From Diphasiastrum complanatum (taxonomy: Eukaryota > Streptophyta > Lycopodiopsida > Lycopodiales > Lycopodiaceae), in the NCBI GenBank assembly GCA_029204225.1, contig CM055095.1, positions 29,968,414 to 30,032,413 on the forward strand: 64,000 nt of DNA. Direction: 5' to 3'. The position numbers were made by a program, and so were the translations under genes. How positions within the stretch are numbered: the stretch's first letter is position 1; every line of letters begins with the position of its first letter. This document shows, one piece after another, positions 1 through 10,699 of this stretch. Below the pieces are notes generated by a model. That model was not told the origin of the DNA. It saw only the letters and a program-made list of their open reading frames with translations, and did no database searches.

Positions 1-514
1 TGGTGTGTTTTTGGTATGTGTAAAGCTAAAATCCAAGGAGAGAAATCTTGGGTGTGGACATTTCCTACCAAGACCCTTTTTGAAGCAGTGATTGATTAGA
101 GGCTTAAAGGTTTCTTAATGCACACAAGAAACATTATCTATTGAGTGAAAATGACTATTGAATTTGATTTAGAATTAGATTCATAATATGTCTGTAGACA
201 AAAAAATTTCTACTTGTTAAATGTCTAGAAGCTCCAACTCAAGTTCAACATGTAGTTACTCTAATATTTCAAAATGTCAACTATCCAAAAAGTTGGAATT
301 TTTCTGGATACTTTTCCATCGAAACTTGGAATAAATGAAAGATTATGGTCAATCTAATATGAGATCAAATCTCTTGAAATATGGAGCCATCTCCAATATT
401 ATAGAAACTCGTGAATGAAGGGTCCACCCACCTTGTGTTGTCTTGTTACTCATAGAAATTTTAGAAAAGATATCTCACAATCAAAATCTTACATAGACCT
501 CCAGGCATTTATCA
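1..514. other. No recognisable gene
   Basis: AT-rich sequence with no long reading frame, no recognisable transposon protein and no RNA gene that I can identify. It may be old, decayed repeat sequence. Confidence 0.5.
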
Positions 515-896
515 AATAAAACATGCACATGCACACGCACACACACATGCACACGCCCACACCCACACACCAACACATTGATATGTATGTATATATACAC
601 ACACCCACATATGTACTTAGAAAGATCATATGTCATTTTGAAAGGTCATTTCCTCTTTATATTTGACTAAGGCTTTGAAGTGTGGAAAGGCGCACGCGCG
701 CGTACACACACACATATACACCAACACATTTATATGTATGTATGTATAAACACACCCGCATATGTACTGGGTGTGTTTATACATACATACATATAAAACA
801 TATGTGGGTGTGTTTATACATACATACTATAAATGTGTTGGTGTGTGTGTGTGTGTATATACATATGTGGGTGTGATTATACAGACATACATATAA

Positions 897-934
<38 letters not shown>

Positions 935-1113
935 ATATGTACATATCTGGGTGTCTGTATATGTACATACATATAAATGTGTGTGTGTGTGTGTATGTAC
1001 ATATGTGGGTGTGTTTATACATACATATAAATGTGTTGGTGTGTGTGTGTACATATGTACATATGTGGGTGTCTGTATATGTACACACATATAAATGCGT
1101 GTGTATAAAATAG
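515..1113. repeat. Complex TG/CA microsatellite with interspersed minisatellite unit
   Basis: Short (CA)n runs at about 530-605 and 700-722 and long (TG)n runs at about 838-860, 897-933, 978-994 and 1038-1050 alternate with a unit resembling ACATATGTGGGTGTGTTTA plus TACATACATATAAATGTG. The unit lies in CA orientation at about 565-616 and 709-767 and in TG orientation from about 768 to 1095, so the block is partly an inverted repeat. Open reading frames across it are low-complexity Cys/Val/Tyr/His strings and are not genes. Confidence 0.85.
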
Positions 1114-1198
1114 GTTTTATATACCTGACTTCAAAGTTTAGAAAGGTCATATCACACCTCTATATATATTTAACTAAGGCTTTGAAGTGTAGAAAGGT
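641..1198. repeat. Direct repeat flanking the TG/CA block
   Basis: About 50-57 bp at 641-690 recur at 1142-1198. Both begin AAAGGTCAT and share CTAAGGCTTTGAAGTGT followed by (A/G)GAAAGG. The TG-oriented half of the microsatellite lies between them. This is a segmental duplication or slippage footprint, not a gene. Confidence 0.7.
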
Positions 1199-1660
1199 GA
1201 TATGTCAAACTAAAAGAGTCAAATCACTCTTCTTTCCCTAATAGATCACTATCATCAATGATGGATAGATAAGAAAGTGTCTTTGGAGTGATTAAATCAT
1301 TGTGCTTTGGATAAGACAAATCGATGCCCATTCACAATAGCTTTTTATTTCAAAATATTAATTTATATGTAATTCTCGACTCTCAATAAATCATGAAGAT
1401 TTTAGCGTGTTCCTTTAATGTTAGGTGCTCAGTTTTCCTTTCTGGTCTAGAGGCACCTCCACAAGTAGATTTTTGGTGAGCCTTCCCACCACAACTCTCA
1501 TGTGGACAACCATAAAATTTTTGACACGTAGCAAAGAAAATCACAACAAAATGTGCATGTGGATAACAAATGATGAGTTACCACATGGCACATGCATATG
1601 TTGACAAACTTGCATGTGCCACGTGGCAACTTCCATCACTAGCTATCGACATGGACATTA
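1114..1660. other. No recognisable gene
   Basis: Apart from the direct-repeat arm at 1142-1198, nothing identifiable. A short near-repeat of CACATGGCACATGCATATG / TGCATGTGCCACGTGG at about 1581-1626 can fold back on itself. Confidence 0.4.
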
Positions 1661-2610
1661 TGTTGGAGTTAATCTTCACTCTGACTATTGGGAATTCAAT
1701 TCATGAGCACTAGTATACTATGTAAGTATTCTCTCTATGCACCCAATCTTACTCACACAAGTCAAACAATTTGTGCAATACACCAACTTGAAGTAGATGC
1801 AGGATCGACTTCGTCGACGTTCACATCATCGACTTTACTGACTTGACTTCGTCGACATCGACATCTTCTCAAGGGCGAGCCAGTCGACTCAACTTACTTG
1901 ACATCTTTGATGCTCGTCGAATGTTACCATTCAAAATGGAGCTCTTGGCCATGTCACAGTTCATTTCAGTACTTTGCAGTAACTACACTACTTCACGCTC
2001 GTTGCCCACACAATTGTTATTACTGTTACATGTATATATACATAACAACAACACACTAAGGATAGTGATGATAGTGATGATGAAGAAGAGTTTATTAGTG
2101 GAAGTGTGATTCAGAGTTCTTTCGTGAACTCCATTGTATAAGAATTACCTGATTCCATAGGATCAAAGATTTTAGAGAGAGTGAAAGTAATTCAAGAAGT
2201 AGAGATAGTATTCAATCGTTAACTAGCGTAGTAAGATTACAACAGAAAGTGCGCTATATTACTGTGAACTATTCTCGGGCACAGGATCGTGATTTGATTG
2301 TTGTATTTACAACAACTTAATTCAGATTATTTATTTTGTTGTGTGCTCCACTGTGAAAGCTTTCTGATAATTTCTCTCTCACTCACTGATATTCACTCCA
2401 TGACTCGCTCATAATATCACATCTCAAAGGAAGCATGGCTGTCTTAGACGCCTAACTGTTTTGCTCCCTTCATGGTTGTCTTTGACACCTACAAGATATT
2501 CCTCTAGTCGATCTAAGTTATAGTCTGAATCTATAGTTTGGTAGAGATATTATTATAATTTGCATATTCAGTTTGCTCTAATCATTCCGCATACATACAA
2601 GAAATCCAAC
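1661..2610 (+). repeat. Probable copia LTR (5', + orientation)
   Basis: Begins TGTTGGAG and ends about AAATCCAAC, a matching inverted terminal motif typical of LTRs. It is followed by tRNA-Met-primer-like sequence (GTTGGTATCAGA at about 2642, repeated nearby) and then by a copia gag start at 2747. The second LTR was not found, so the boundaries rest on termini and context only. The 88-codon reading frame at 1843-2109 lies inside it and is probably not a gene. Confidence 0.35.
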
Positions 2611-2746
2611 GAGCTGCTATCAGAGTAATACAAACCAACTAGTTGGTATCAGACCAGTAGGAACCCAACAAGTTGGTATCAAAACCATTGTTCCAAACTG
2701 TTATTAGTATTCAAGACTATCTTTACAATTTCTTAGATCATTCATC

Positions 2747-2965
2747 ATGGAAGGTACATCTTCAAAAATCTGCTTGTTCAATAAGTTCAACGATGATGAA
2801 TTCCACATGTGGAAATTCAAAATAAAAATGATACTCAATGAGAAATAACTTTTGCCTTCATCTTCTAAATGGTGAATTGACCTTGCTTAAGGATGTATTT
2901 TATGTACCCAAATTGACAAAGAATTTACTATCAGTAAGCAAGCTCGCAGATCGGGGCTGTAGAGC
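2747..2965 (+). pseudogene. Ty1/copia gag-protease relic
   Basis: The ATG at 2747 opens a copia gag N-terminus (MEGTSSKICLFNKF, then FHMWKFKIKMIL), which stops after about 34 codons. The following sequence jumps to the end of the protease region (DVFYVPKLTKNLLSVSKLA), which resembles the NVLYVPGLAKNLLSVG stretch of the better-preserved copia at 56-61 kb. Most of gag and protease is therefore deleted. The relic abuts an opposite-strand copia fragment at about 2970. It is non-functional. Confidence 0.7.
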
Positions 2966-2969
2966 CTTG

Positions 2970-3991
2970 TTCAATTCGACAATGTACTATTTTGGATAAG
3001 AACTGTAATTGTTAAGATAGAGAATTGTTGGTTGTTGTTGAGCAAGCTCGATATTTGCAAGTAGGTTCCTTAGCCAAATTGTCTCCTTGGTAGCATTTGT
3101 GGCAACAATGTATTTCGATTTTGTTGAAGATAATGTTGTTGAGGTTTTGTTTTCGATTGTTCCAAGATATTGTGCCTTGGTTGAATAGAAAGAAAAAACT
3201 AGAAGTTGATTTTCTAGTATTGATATCCCCTACCCAATTTGCATTTGTGTATCCTTCAAAAATATTGGCAGATTGGTTGCCTCCATAGCAAATGCACAAC
3301 TCTTTAGTGGATTAAATATATTTCAAGACCTTCAAGAGAGCTTTCTAGTTTTTCATTTCTAGATTAGAAATAAATTGGCTCAACGAGCTTATGGAGTATG
3401 CTAGATCGGGTCGAGTGCATAACATAGCATACATTAATGAGTCTACAATGGAGTGAAAAGAATATTGCTTCATGGCTTCCTTTTATGTCTCTGTTTGTGG
3501 GCATTGCTCATTTTATGACTTTAATCATGGATCGAGTGGAAAGAAACTTGGCTTACAATTGGACATGCCACATTTACTCAGCATATTTGTTAAATATCTT
3601 TGTTGATTGATGAAAATCAATCTGCTGGATCGATCTGTGTGGATTGGATTTCGAGACAATAGTAGGTTGGGCCCAAATCTGTCATCTTGTGCTCTTTTGC
3701 TAGCATACCTTTGACATCCTTCAAATATTTCATATCATTATTGAATAACAATGTATCACCAACATATAAGGTGATGATTGTCAAAGAAGTAGAAACAGAT
3801 TTGAAATAAACATTCGAATATGCTAAGTTTGGAATAAAGCTATTCGAGCCTTCTCGCTGCCCTTCTGAACAAACCTGGGCACAAATTCGTGGACATTTTG
3901 ACACTGGTTTCAATAGAATGAATCTCCACCAAACTAGAATTTGAAACTGGAAAAGAATTTTCTTCAAATGTAGATGTGGTGACAAATGCAA
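2970..3991 (-). pseudogene. Ty1/copia RT-RNase H relic
   Basis: On the minus strand, 3,991-3,617 encodes the reverse-transcriptase palm with LYVGDTLLF in place of the usual LYVDD, followed by MTDLGPTYYCLEIQ. 3,299-3,012 encodes the start of RNase H (ICYGGNQSANIFEGYTNANW, then STSSFFFLFNQGTISWN). The next part of RNase H continues toward 2,970 in a shifted frame. The catalytic motif change, stops and frameshifts make it dead. It may belong with the minus-strand gag/protease relic at 5.1-6.2 kb, but the integrase region between them is not recognisable. Confidence 0.75.
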
Positions 3992-5117
3992 AAATCAGTC
4001 CTCCATTATCCGGTTTGACCATGTCACTTGGTATATGATGAATAACCTGAGCATATTCTTTCTTGGTGCTTCTCCACATAACCAACTCAACGCCTTTTTT
4101 CTTTGGCTTCACAAACTAGCTAGGGAAGTTGTCAAAGCACACCTGACTTTTCTCTTCCTACGCCAATACATGATAGATGCATCAATTGAGCTTGTTGCAA
4201 ATCCTTCTGCCAAACTCCTTGCAAGTCTAGGCGATGCTGAAAATATTAGAGAAATCGAACGTTTGCTCAAAAGACCCAGCTTTTCCACACTGCAAGACAA
4301 ATTCTTCCAAAATTCCAATAAAAGAACAGGAACTTTTAGCTTTAACAACCCAAGCAGGCCAAGGTGGGAGTAAAAGAAAGAAATTCATAGGATACAAAGG
4401 GACAAAAGGGCAAGGAAGTGGTACAAAGGGTGATTTGTCGCAATAGGATGTTTGAGACCATTCATGTGAAGCAGTTTTATGCTCATCTTTTATTACAGTG
4501 ATTTGGCTTTATACATGAGTCCTTCGACATTCATTTGATTGGTCATACATGCCAAATGTTAAAATGGATTGGTATCTTTCTTATGAAGTCTTTTGTAACT
4601 TTCAAGTCGAAAACCTACAAGATTGCTCATGTACTACTTTGAAACATTTTAAAGGCTTTATATCAAAAAAGTTTGGTAAGGTTTTGACTACATATTGCAG
4701 CTTAATCAATAGTAAGGTCCTTAAACGCTCCTTGGAAAATGACTTAATCATATCGTTCTACAACATACTAATATCCAGAGTATTGCTTCTGAATTACGTG
4801 ATGGATGGCTTAAACTCATGAAACTTTTACCTATGTATTCAAGCATAGATATTGATAGGCATGCTGATTTTTGTAGAGAAAGTGCCCTAGAACTCCTAAA
4901 AAACAAAAAATGGATTCAAGGGAACACCGTCCCACTGCATAAAAAAGAAGATGACAGCAATGAATGAAAATGGATTACCAAGGATTTATATGTCAATGAA
5001 ATTGACAAAGCTCAACATAACACCTGTTTCATGTGCATATATCCCGTACGTAAACTTAAAATAACTACCAGTGTGCTCATTGGGTTGGGCTTATATGTGC
5101 CAGTGCTCTCTCACTTA
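3992..5117. other. Unassigned stretch between copia fragments
   Basis: Several short open frames occur on both strands (for example 4035-4373 +, 4109-4348 -, 4549-4821 +) but none matches a family I recognise. The position, between minus-strand RT and protease relics, suggests a decayed integrase region or a later insertion; no protein motif supports a choice. Confidence 0.35.
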
Positions 5118-6203
5118 TTACTCTAACTGTACAGTGTATTGTGGTGGGGCCCATTTGGCAGGCATTGGCCAACAATGGTTTGAGTGGTGAGACCCACTAA
5201 ACTCCCAACAAACTCTAGGATGAGTGAATGGTTTGAAATCTTGAAACCAATCGAGATGGTGCATCATATGTTGGGTTGCTCCTGAGTCCAAATACCAAGA
5301 ATTGTCATCTTGGAGTTCTCTAGCTTTGGTCATAAAGGCAAATTCATCATCTTCTTGATTTTGAGGTGCTTGGCTAGTAGTTGCAGCATTGGCTTGCTAG
5401 TGGAACCGCTTCTTCTTCTCATTGTTGTACTTGAGTGTTATGCAGTCCTTGATGACATGACTAGTCCTTTTGCAATATTTGCAAAATAATTGTTGTCTTG
5501 TTTGAGATGATGAAGGTTCTGGATTCGATATTGGCTGCTGGTTGCTCTTCATGTTAGAATGGTCCGACCCTGTAGATGTCTTGGATCTGAACTTCTGATT
5601 TTTCTTGGAATATAGAGATTGAGAATTCGATCTTGAGTTGGAGGATGATCCATTTCTTCTAATCTCCTCTTGAAGTAGTATAGAGATTGGTCTAGTAAAA
5701 GTGAGGCCTTGTTGAGTAGAAATCACCATGACCCAATTCTCATATGCTTCTGGTAGACTCGATAATAAAGTCTGGCATCGATATCTTCAATGACTGATCC
5801 AGTGGCAGTCATTTTCTCCATAAGATTTTTGAGTTTATCAAGATGGGTCAGTTTCAAACCATTTGAGAGTGAAGAATCTCTTTTTCAAATGGAGTTTAGA
5901 GGTATCATCTGTGATGTTATAAAGAGTAGCTAGGATCTCCCAAGCATCCTTAGTAGTCTGGGCTGATCTGATATGATTGATCTGAGAGTCACTGATATTG
6001 AGAGTTATCTTGGCAAAAGCCTTCCCATCTCTTTGTCTCCATTTGGTGATGGTAGCCACATTGACCTCTAGTTTGATCTCAATGCCTTCAACAATGTCCC
6101 ACAGTTCTTTTGCAAGCAATACTACCTTCATCTTGAATTTCTAGAGATGGTAGTCATCTCCATCGAGCTTCTCAATGAGAGATGAACTAGAAATAGAATC
6201 CAT
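5118..6203 (-). pseudogene. Ty1/copia gag and protease relic
   Basis: Reading leftward from an ATG at 6203, the product starts MDSISSSSLIEKLDGDDYHL, has an in-frame stop at 6141-6143 where copia gag normally has Trp, and continues through a UBN2-type gag domain (LAKELWDIVEG, AQTTKDAWEIL). The zinc knuckle CKYCKRTSHVIKDC lies at about 5,440-5,485. The protease follows at 5,333-5,118 with the active-site segment WYLDSGATQHM. Stops and frame changes separate the parts. A primer-binding site and LTR lie just upstream (6,333-7,124), so the order LTR-PBS-gag-protease is preserved. Confidence 0.8.
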
Positions 6204-6332
6204 CTTGGAGAGGAGAGTTCCTGGTAGACACAATGACATCAAATACTTGGCTATTTGGGCACTTCCAAATGATGTCTTGGTAGAAACGAGACAATGAATA
6301 ATCTACACGGAGTGTCGATTACAGAAGCACAA

Positions 6333-6344
6333 GCTTTGATATCA
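6333..6344 (-). other. Primer-binding site of the minus-strand copia
   Basis: On the minus strand this reads TGATATCAAAGC, a variant of the TGGTATCAGAGC initiator-tRNA primer site seen in the other LTR elements of this window. It directly abuts the LTR end at 6345. Confidence 0.6.
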
Positions 6345-7124
6345 TGTTGGAAAAACATGAGATGATCGAATGTTTAGAAGAGAAGCTCTGGATCGATTCG
6401 CTCATAGATGAATACTCCAAGTTACTGGTAGTGGAATTTGATAGCTCAAGCTTGTTGGTGGATCGGTAGTGTGTCAGATAGCTAGTAAGATTAAATAGAG
6501 ATCAATTAGTACATTATTGTAAGAACAAATAGCAGTGTGAGAAAAAATTGCACTCTTGATTCAAACAAAATTGATCTGAATAGATCATGGTACAAATGCG
6601 TGAAGCATGCACTTCTAGTTGCGCGAGCTTTAAAAATGTTGCAACGCTTGATGCTTGATCGCATGAAACGATTGATGAATCTACCTATCGATATTACAGT
6701 TGAATGATAATTGTAGATAAGTGATTGAGTACAAGAAAATATGATTATACATCTTTACTAGTTCTACTTGATCCGTTCTATGTTAGATAACAATCGTTGT
6801 AGATAATACTAAAAATGTACACAATAGATAAATTGCCAACGTTGTCCTCTAATTGCGACGTGGGTTAGAATGATTGACAAGATCAGAATAAGTGCCAGGT
6901 CAAAATAAGTGCCACGTCAAAATAAGTGCCGAGTTGAAATAGGTTCCGAGTCGATTTGAGCCTTCCACCTAGGCCAGGAGAAAAATTCATTTCGATATTC
7001 AGAGGTCGAAAACAAATTTTGATCTTTTGTGCATGTCTTTTCGATTTTTCTAGTTTTCTGAGTATTTACAGCTTCAGGATGCTCATAAAAAAGTGGGCTT
7101 CCACTTGATCTTTGAAATCCAACA
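6345..7124 (-). repeat. Copia LTR (5' LTR of minus-strand element)
   Basis: On the plus strand it starts TGTTGGA and ends TCCAACA, a perfect 7-bp terminal inverted repeat about 780 bp apart. The PBS sits on its internal side. Its partner LTR is not visible, so the element is truncated. It appears to interrupt a plus-strand copia relic that continues immediately at 7125. Confidence 0.6.
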
Positions 7125-7211
7125 CTTACAAAACTATTATGTAAGGACAAATTTGAGATGTTTAGAAATAAGCTTTTTGTTTGTAACATTGAGAGTAAAC
7201 TTAAGCTTTAG
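7125..7211 (+). pseudogene. 3' tip of a copia polyprotein (RNase H end)
   Basis: Reading LTKLLCKDKFEMFRNKLFV and ending at TAG (7209-7211), this matches the conserved C-terminus of copia polyproteins (FTKAL-rrKFEKFRsmLGV type). It is followed by a polypurine tract GGGAGAG and an LTR-like start at 7218. The upstream part has been cut off by the minus-strand LTR ending at 7124. Confidence 0.65.
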
Positions 7212-7217
7212 GGAGAG

Positions 7218-7650
7218 TGTTGGAATTGAAAGCTCAAATTACTACGATGGTAGAAATCTGCTAGTACAATACTTCCATTTTTAGATAGTGTACACACGTC
7301 CTTGTCATGATTTCATTATGTCATGTACGTGCCGTGTAGAGACACATGTATTAGGACTTGGTCCCAGCAGTGGTAGCCTTGCCATGCAGGACTACCCCAA
7401 GAAGAAAAACTCTATGTGTATATAGCTACAGAAAAGAGAGAATGATATACACTTTTAGTTTGCCTTGAGTACTCTATCTTTTTGATTAGCTGGTGGGTGC
7501 TTGAGCTTATGGTGATTGGTAGCATAACTGCACTTTTGTTAGATCCTATCAAGAGCAAGGGCCAAGAAGTGTGAAGCTTCACCTCTTCAATAGAATTTTG
7601 CTTGAAAAGATGCGTCTTTACTATTTGATTTTGGGTGGTTCTGCTAGAAG
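7218..7650 (+). repeat. Probable 3' LTR of the plus-strand copia relic
   Basis: Starts TGTTGGAATTG directly after the polypurine tract. It contains a TATA-like TGTGTATATAG at about 7413. The far end could not be placed, so the end coordinate is approximate. Confidence 0.4.
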
Positions 7651-9047
7651 ACATTTTGGGGGTTTAGTAAGATGGTGCGACCGATGACTTCTTTAGTAGA
7701 CTCTTTAGGAGGACAAATTAACTACCATTGGCAATATGGAGGATGGGTGATGGAGTACGATGAAATTACATAGATATAGGATCAACAACAATTTTCATAT
7801 TTTTCTTAGTTTTTCATCAAAGTCAATTCCTAGATGCCTCAAAAATCTCGTCCTTGAACAATTATCTTGCATGCATGATGCCGGTTCTCAGAAAATGAAT
7901 AAGGATTCACAATCAATATGAGATTTTATATTTGGAAATCCTCTATGAAATGAGCATTTGTAGAGGAAGGGTCTGAGAGAAAGCAATCATCAATATGCAA
8001 AAAGGCTTCTTTCATAATGTACAAACATCATCATAAGCGTGATCTCAAAGGGGAGGAGATGCTCTGGTATTTGAAATATGTAGGCATCAAATTTTCGCCA
8101 ACATTCTTGAATCATCTTGAAAGAATAACTAGAAATGAAAATCTGTTACCTGGACGAGGTAGATTTCCAATGAATGACTCTCTATGGAAAGAAGAGCATA
8201 AGAGAGATCATCATTTTGGCCTATCCGATTCTTTGAACACTACTTTGAGATGTTGGAAGTTAGGTGTCCCAAATTTGGGTAACAAATAAAACCACTCCAT
8301 CCAAGCTCTATAATAAAAAAACTTGGGGACTATGATAAAGAAAGTAGAAAGAGGAAAAAGGGTTTGTCAATGGCAATGAAACAACAACTTTTCTGCTTAA
8401 GAAAAAGTTTGTGTTTGTAGTATCTCGCTTTTTTGAAAAATTGCCAAAATGCTAGAGTCTAGCTATCTATGACTCCTTTCTAGTTTAAACATGATTGCTC
8501 AACTAGGATGGGAACACAATATTTTGCAATTGTAATGACAATTGGACATAACTCACCATTTTTCAACGAGGATCAGTTTCTTCATCAAAGATAGGTACTG
8601 AATTACTGTTGGTTGGAGGACAATAGCACATAAAATATTGGCAACAAAGCATAGGCATATATCCGAAAAACCCTTGTTATGTTGCCGAATTATCTTGTTT
8701 TGCAAATGAAGTAAGTTAAAGTATCCCAATAAATTCAAATTATATATCATTGGTGTTACTGTATCATTGAACTTTTTGATCTGTTGTTGATGGAACTCGT
8801 AGTAAAGTGCCATTAGATGTAGCACTTGCTTTCTTTGCAAATACCTTCTTATCAGAAGCAATTTGAAAATGAAGTCTTCAACCGTTCATGGATCGTGCAA
8901 AAGCAAAATTAAAACTTGAACGGACTACCTTATGACTCCTCAGATGTAGGGTTAGATGTATCCAAGCAGAGTTGATGCTTTGCTTTTTGTCACATAGCTT
9001 GATTTTTGATGTGGTTCTACAAGTTTTTGATCAATAACGATTACAAC

Positions 9048-9050
<3 letters not shown>
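7651..9050. other. No recognisable gene
   Basis: Only short open frames (8017-8289 + and 8553-8861 -) with no recognisable domains. Probably intergenic sequence. Confidence 0.5.

Positions 9051-9119
<69 letters not shown>
9051..9119. repeat. (GA)n microsatellite
   Basis: About 34 GA dinucleotides. Unlike most GA/TC tracts further right, no LINE sequence was recognised on either side. It could be an unoccupied example of the tract type LINEs adjoin elsewhere in this window. Confidence 0.95.
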
Positions 9120-9120
<1 letters not shown>

Positions 9121-9136
9121 CCCACCGGTGAAGCAA

Positions 9137-9166
9137 GGCCACCTCCAGTGTGAAACGGAGGTGGCC
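9137..9166. repeat. Perfect 10-bp inverted repeat
   Basis: GGCCACCTCC at 9137-9146 and its exact complement at 9157-9166, separated by 10 nt. It could form a hairpin. It lies about 725 bp upstream of the SGR2-like start codon; no function is implied. Confidence 0.8.
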
Positions 9167-9209
9167 CATTAGGAGGTAACACTACTTGAGATAGTGCTAT
9201 TGTGCCAAA

Positions 9210-9267
9210 CACAGTAGTCTATCACCGCCCTAAGTAGACACAATAGTCTATCACCGCCCTAAGTTAG
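9210..9267. repeat. 29-bp tandem duplication
   Basis: Two adjacent copies of a 29-bp unit share the 21-bp core TAGTCTATCACCGCCCTAAG plus T (9215-9235 and 9244-9264). The outer bases differ slightly. It is upstream of the host gene leader. Confidence 0.85.
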
Positions 9268-9891
9268 CTAGCTTGGCATGGTCCCAACTTTAAGACGCCC
9301 TTGAAACCGTGGATGCACTAATAACTATGTATAAGGTTCTCCTCCACTTGTCATATCTTGTTGCCACCATGATTTACCATTGGATTTTAATGTAAATGTA
9401 CAACAAGGTTTTTATGATTGGCCATTGAATAGAGTAGAAGTGGCAAAAATCTAAGCAGTCAGCCGTCTAACATATCGCGTGCTATTAAGTGTCATCATCA
9501 TCTGACTAGGGAGGGAGGGCCCTTTCAAGAAAGAGCTCTGGATAATGCCCAGCTTTCTTTTTCTTTTACTTCTCCTTTTCCTTGTTGGCTGATTCTGCGA
9601 GGATGCGTTTGATTAGCTCTTCTGGTATTCATGCTTCTCCTCTTGTTCTTTTTCTTTGTCTTCATGATCATCATCTTCTTCTTCTTGTTTTTGTCTCGCT
9701 TTTGATTTTTCAAGCGTTTTCATTCAGAAGCGTTTCTGTGATCGGTGCTGCAGGCATGACTGCCTAGAAGAAGGTGATCATGAAGCTTTGGCGTAAGGTG
9801 AATTGGAGCATATAGGCTGCATAATCTGTTGCGATCAGCAAATCCATGAAAATTCCGTCACCTTTCTGAAACCCTAAAATTTTCTTGAATT
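9268..9891 (+). promoter_or_regulatory. Upstream region and 5' leader of the SGR2-like gene, with a uORF
   Basis: The stretch before the start codon is pyrimidine-rich at 9,549-9,690, as many plant leaders are. An upstream ATG at 9,603 opens a 54-codon hydrophobic frame that ends at 9,767, well before the main ATG at 9,892; it may act as a uORF. The transcription start cannot be fixed; a weak TATA-like TATAAG occurs at about 9,335. All of this is inference from position. Confidence 0.35.
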
Positions 9892-10699
9892 ATGTCTTCA
9901 CCAACCAAGACATTGAGCTGTCAGCCTCCTCCTATTCCCCCAGTGGAGCAGGAAAGTGAAGGCTCAGATTCAGTTGTTGAGCCTAAGCTTTCAGTGGAAG
10001 ACAGTCCACCAGTTGAGCCCTCTCTTGACGAAAGTGATCAGTTCTCCTGGGATGCAGACAAACAGAACTGCGTATCAGATGATCATATCGTTGTACAGTA
10101 TTCAACACATGGCTCACTAAACACCAGCGTTGAAAATGGCAAAGCAGGTGGAACATCATATCCAACGGTAAATTCATGCCCTAGGGTTGGTTCTTCAAGC
10201 TGCCTTTCTCCGTCAGATGAGCAGCATTATGAATGTGACTTTGGAAATTCTAATTATACTACAACTTTATCACCAGAGAGCTCTTGTCCCCGTAGTCAGC
10301 CTTCAGAATTGTCGAATTGGAAGGTTGGGCTTGCATTTGATCAGCAGCAGCACAGTTTAGAGGCTGAAAACCACCCAATCGCGAGTGAGTCTACTTCTCA
10401 AATGAATATGGAAGTTGCCTCTGTCAGCAGTCAAGCAGCAGCCTCACTTGCGGCATCTAATGAAGACCTCATCTCGCCAATTGAGTGCAAACCCACATAC
10501 GAGCAGCCTCCACACTTATCATCAATGGAAGATAACGTTGTACAAACTCGTCTTTCTCAGTCTTCATATATGCTTCCCTCCTTAATAGTCTCAGACTTTA
10601 CACCAGCCCGGCTACCAGAGACTACTTCGCAACGCCAAGATTTTGGATCAAATAGCTATTCTGCTTTGCCACCTGACAAGTGTCCTCCAAATAGCATAG
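9892..10699 (+). CDS. SGR2: SGR2-like exon 1
   Basis: Begins at ATG 9892 and encodes about 269 residues rich in Ser, Pro, Glu and Gln, without recognisable domain, probably disordered. The donor is ATAG/GTTGGG. It ends with one base of a codon completed by exon 2 (Val). Continuing the frame past the donor reaches a stop at 10,750, so splicing is required. Known plant SGR2 proteins have a much shorter N-terminus as I recall, so the length is notable. Confidence 0.75.

Noticed and set aside
682-1150. Several overlapping open frames of Cys/Val/Tyr/His or Thr/His repeats
   Set aside because: They are translations of the TG/CA microsatellite on both strands, with no start context or domain.
1843-2109. 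88-codon plus-strand frame
   Set aside because: Lies within a probable LTR and has no domain.
8017-8289. 90-codon frame as a possible small gene
   Set aside because: No recognisable domain, promoter or splice context; length is within chance for AT-rich DNA.
9952-10177. Minus-strand open frame opposite exon 1
   Set aside because: Shadow of the exon 1 coding sequence; no recognisable protein.
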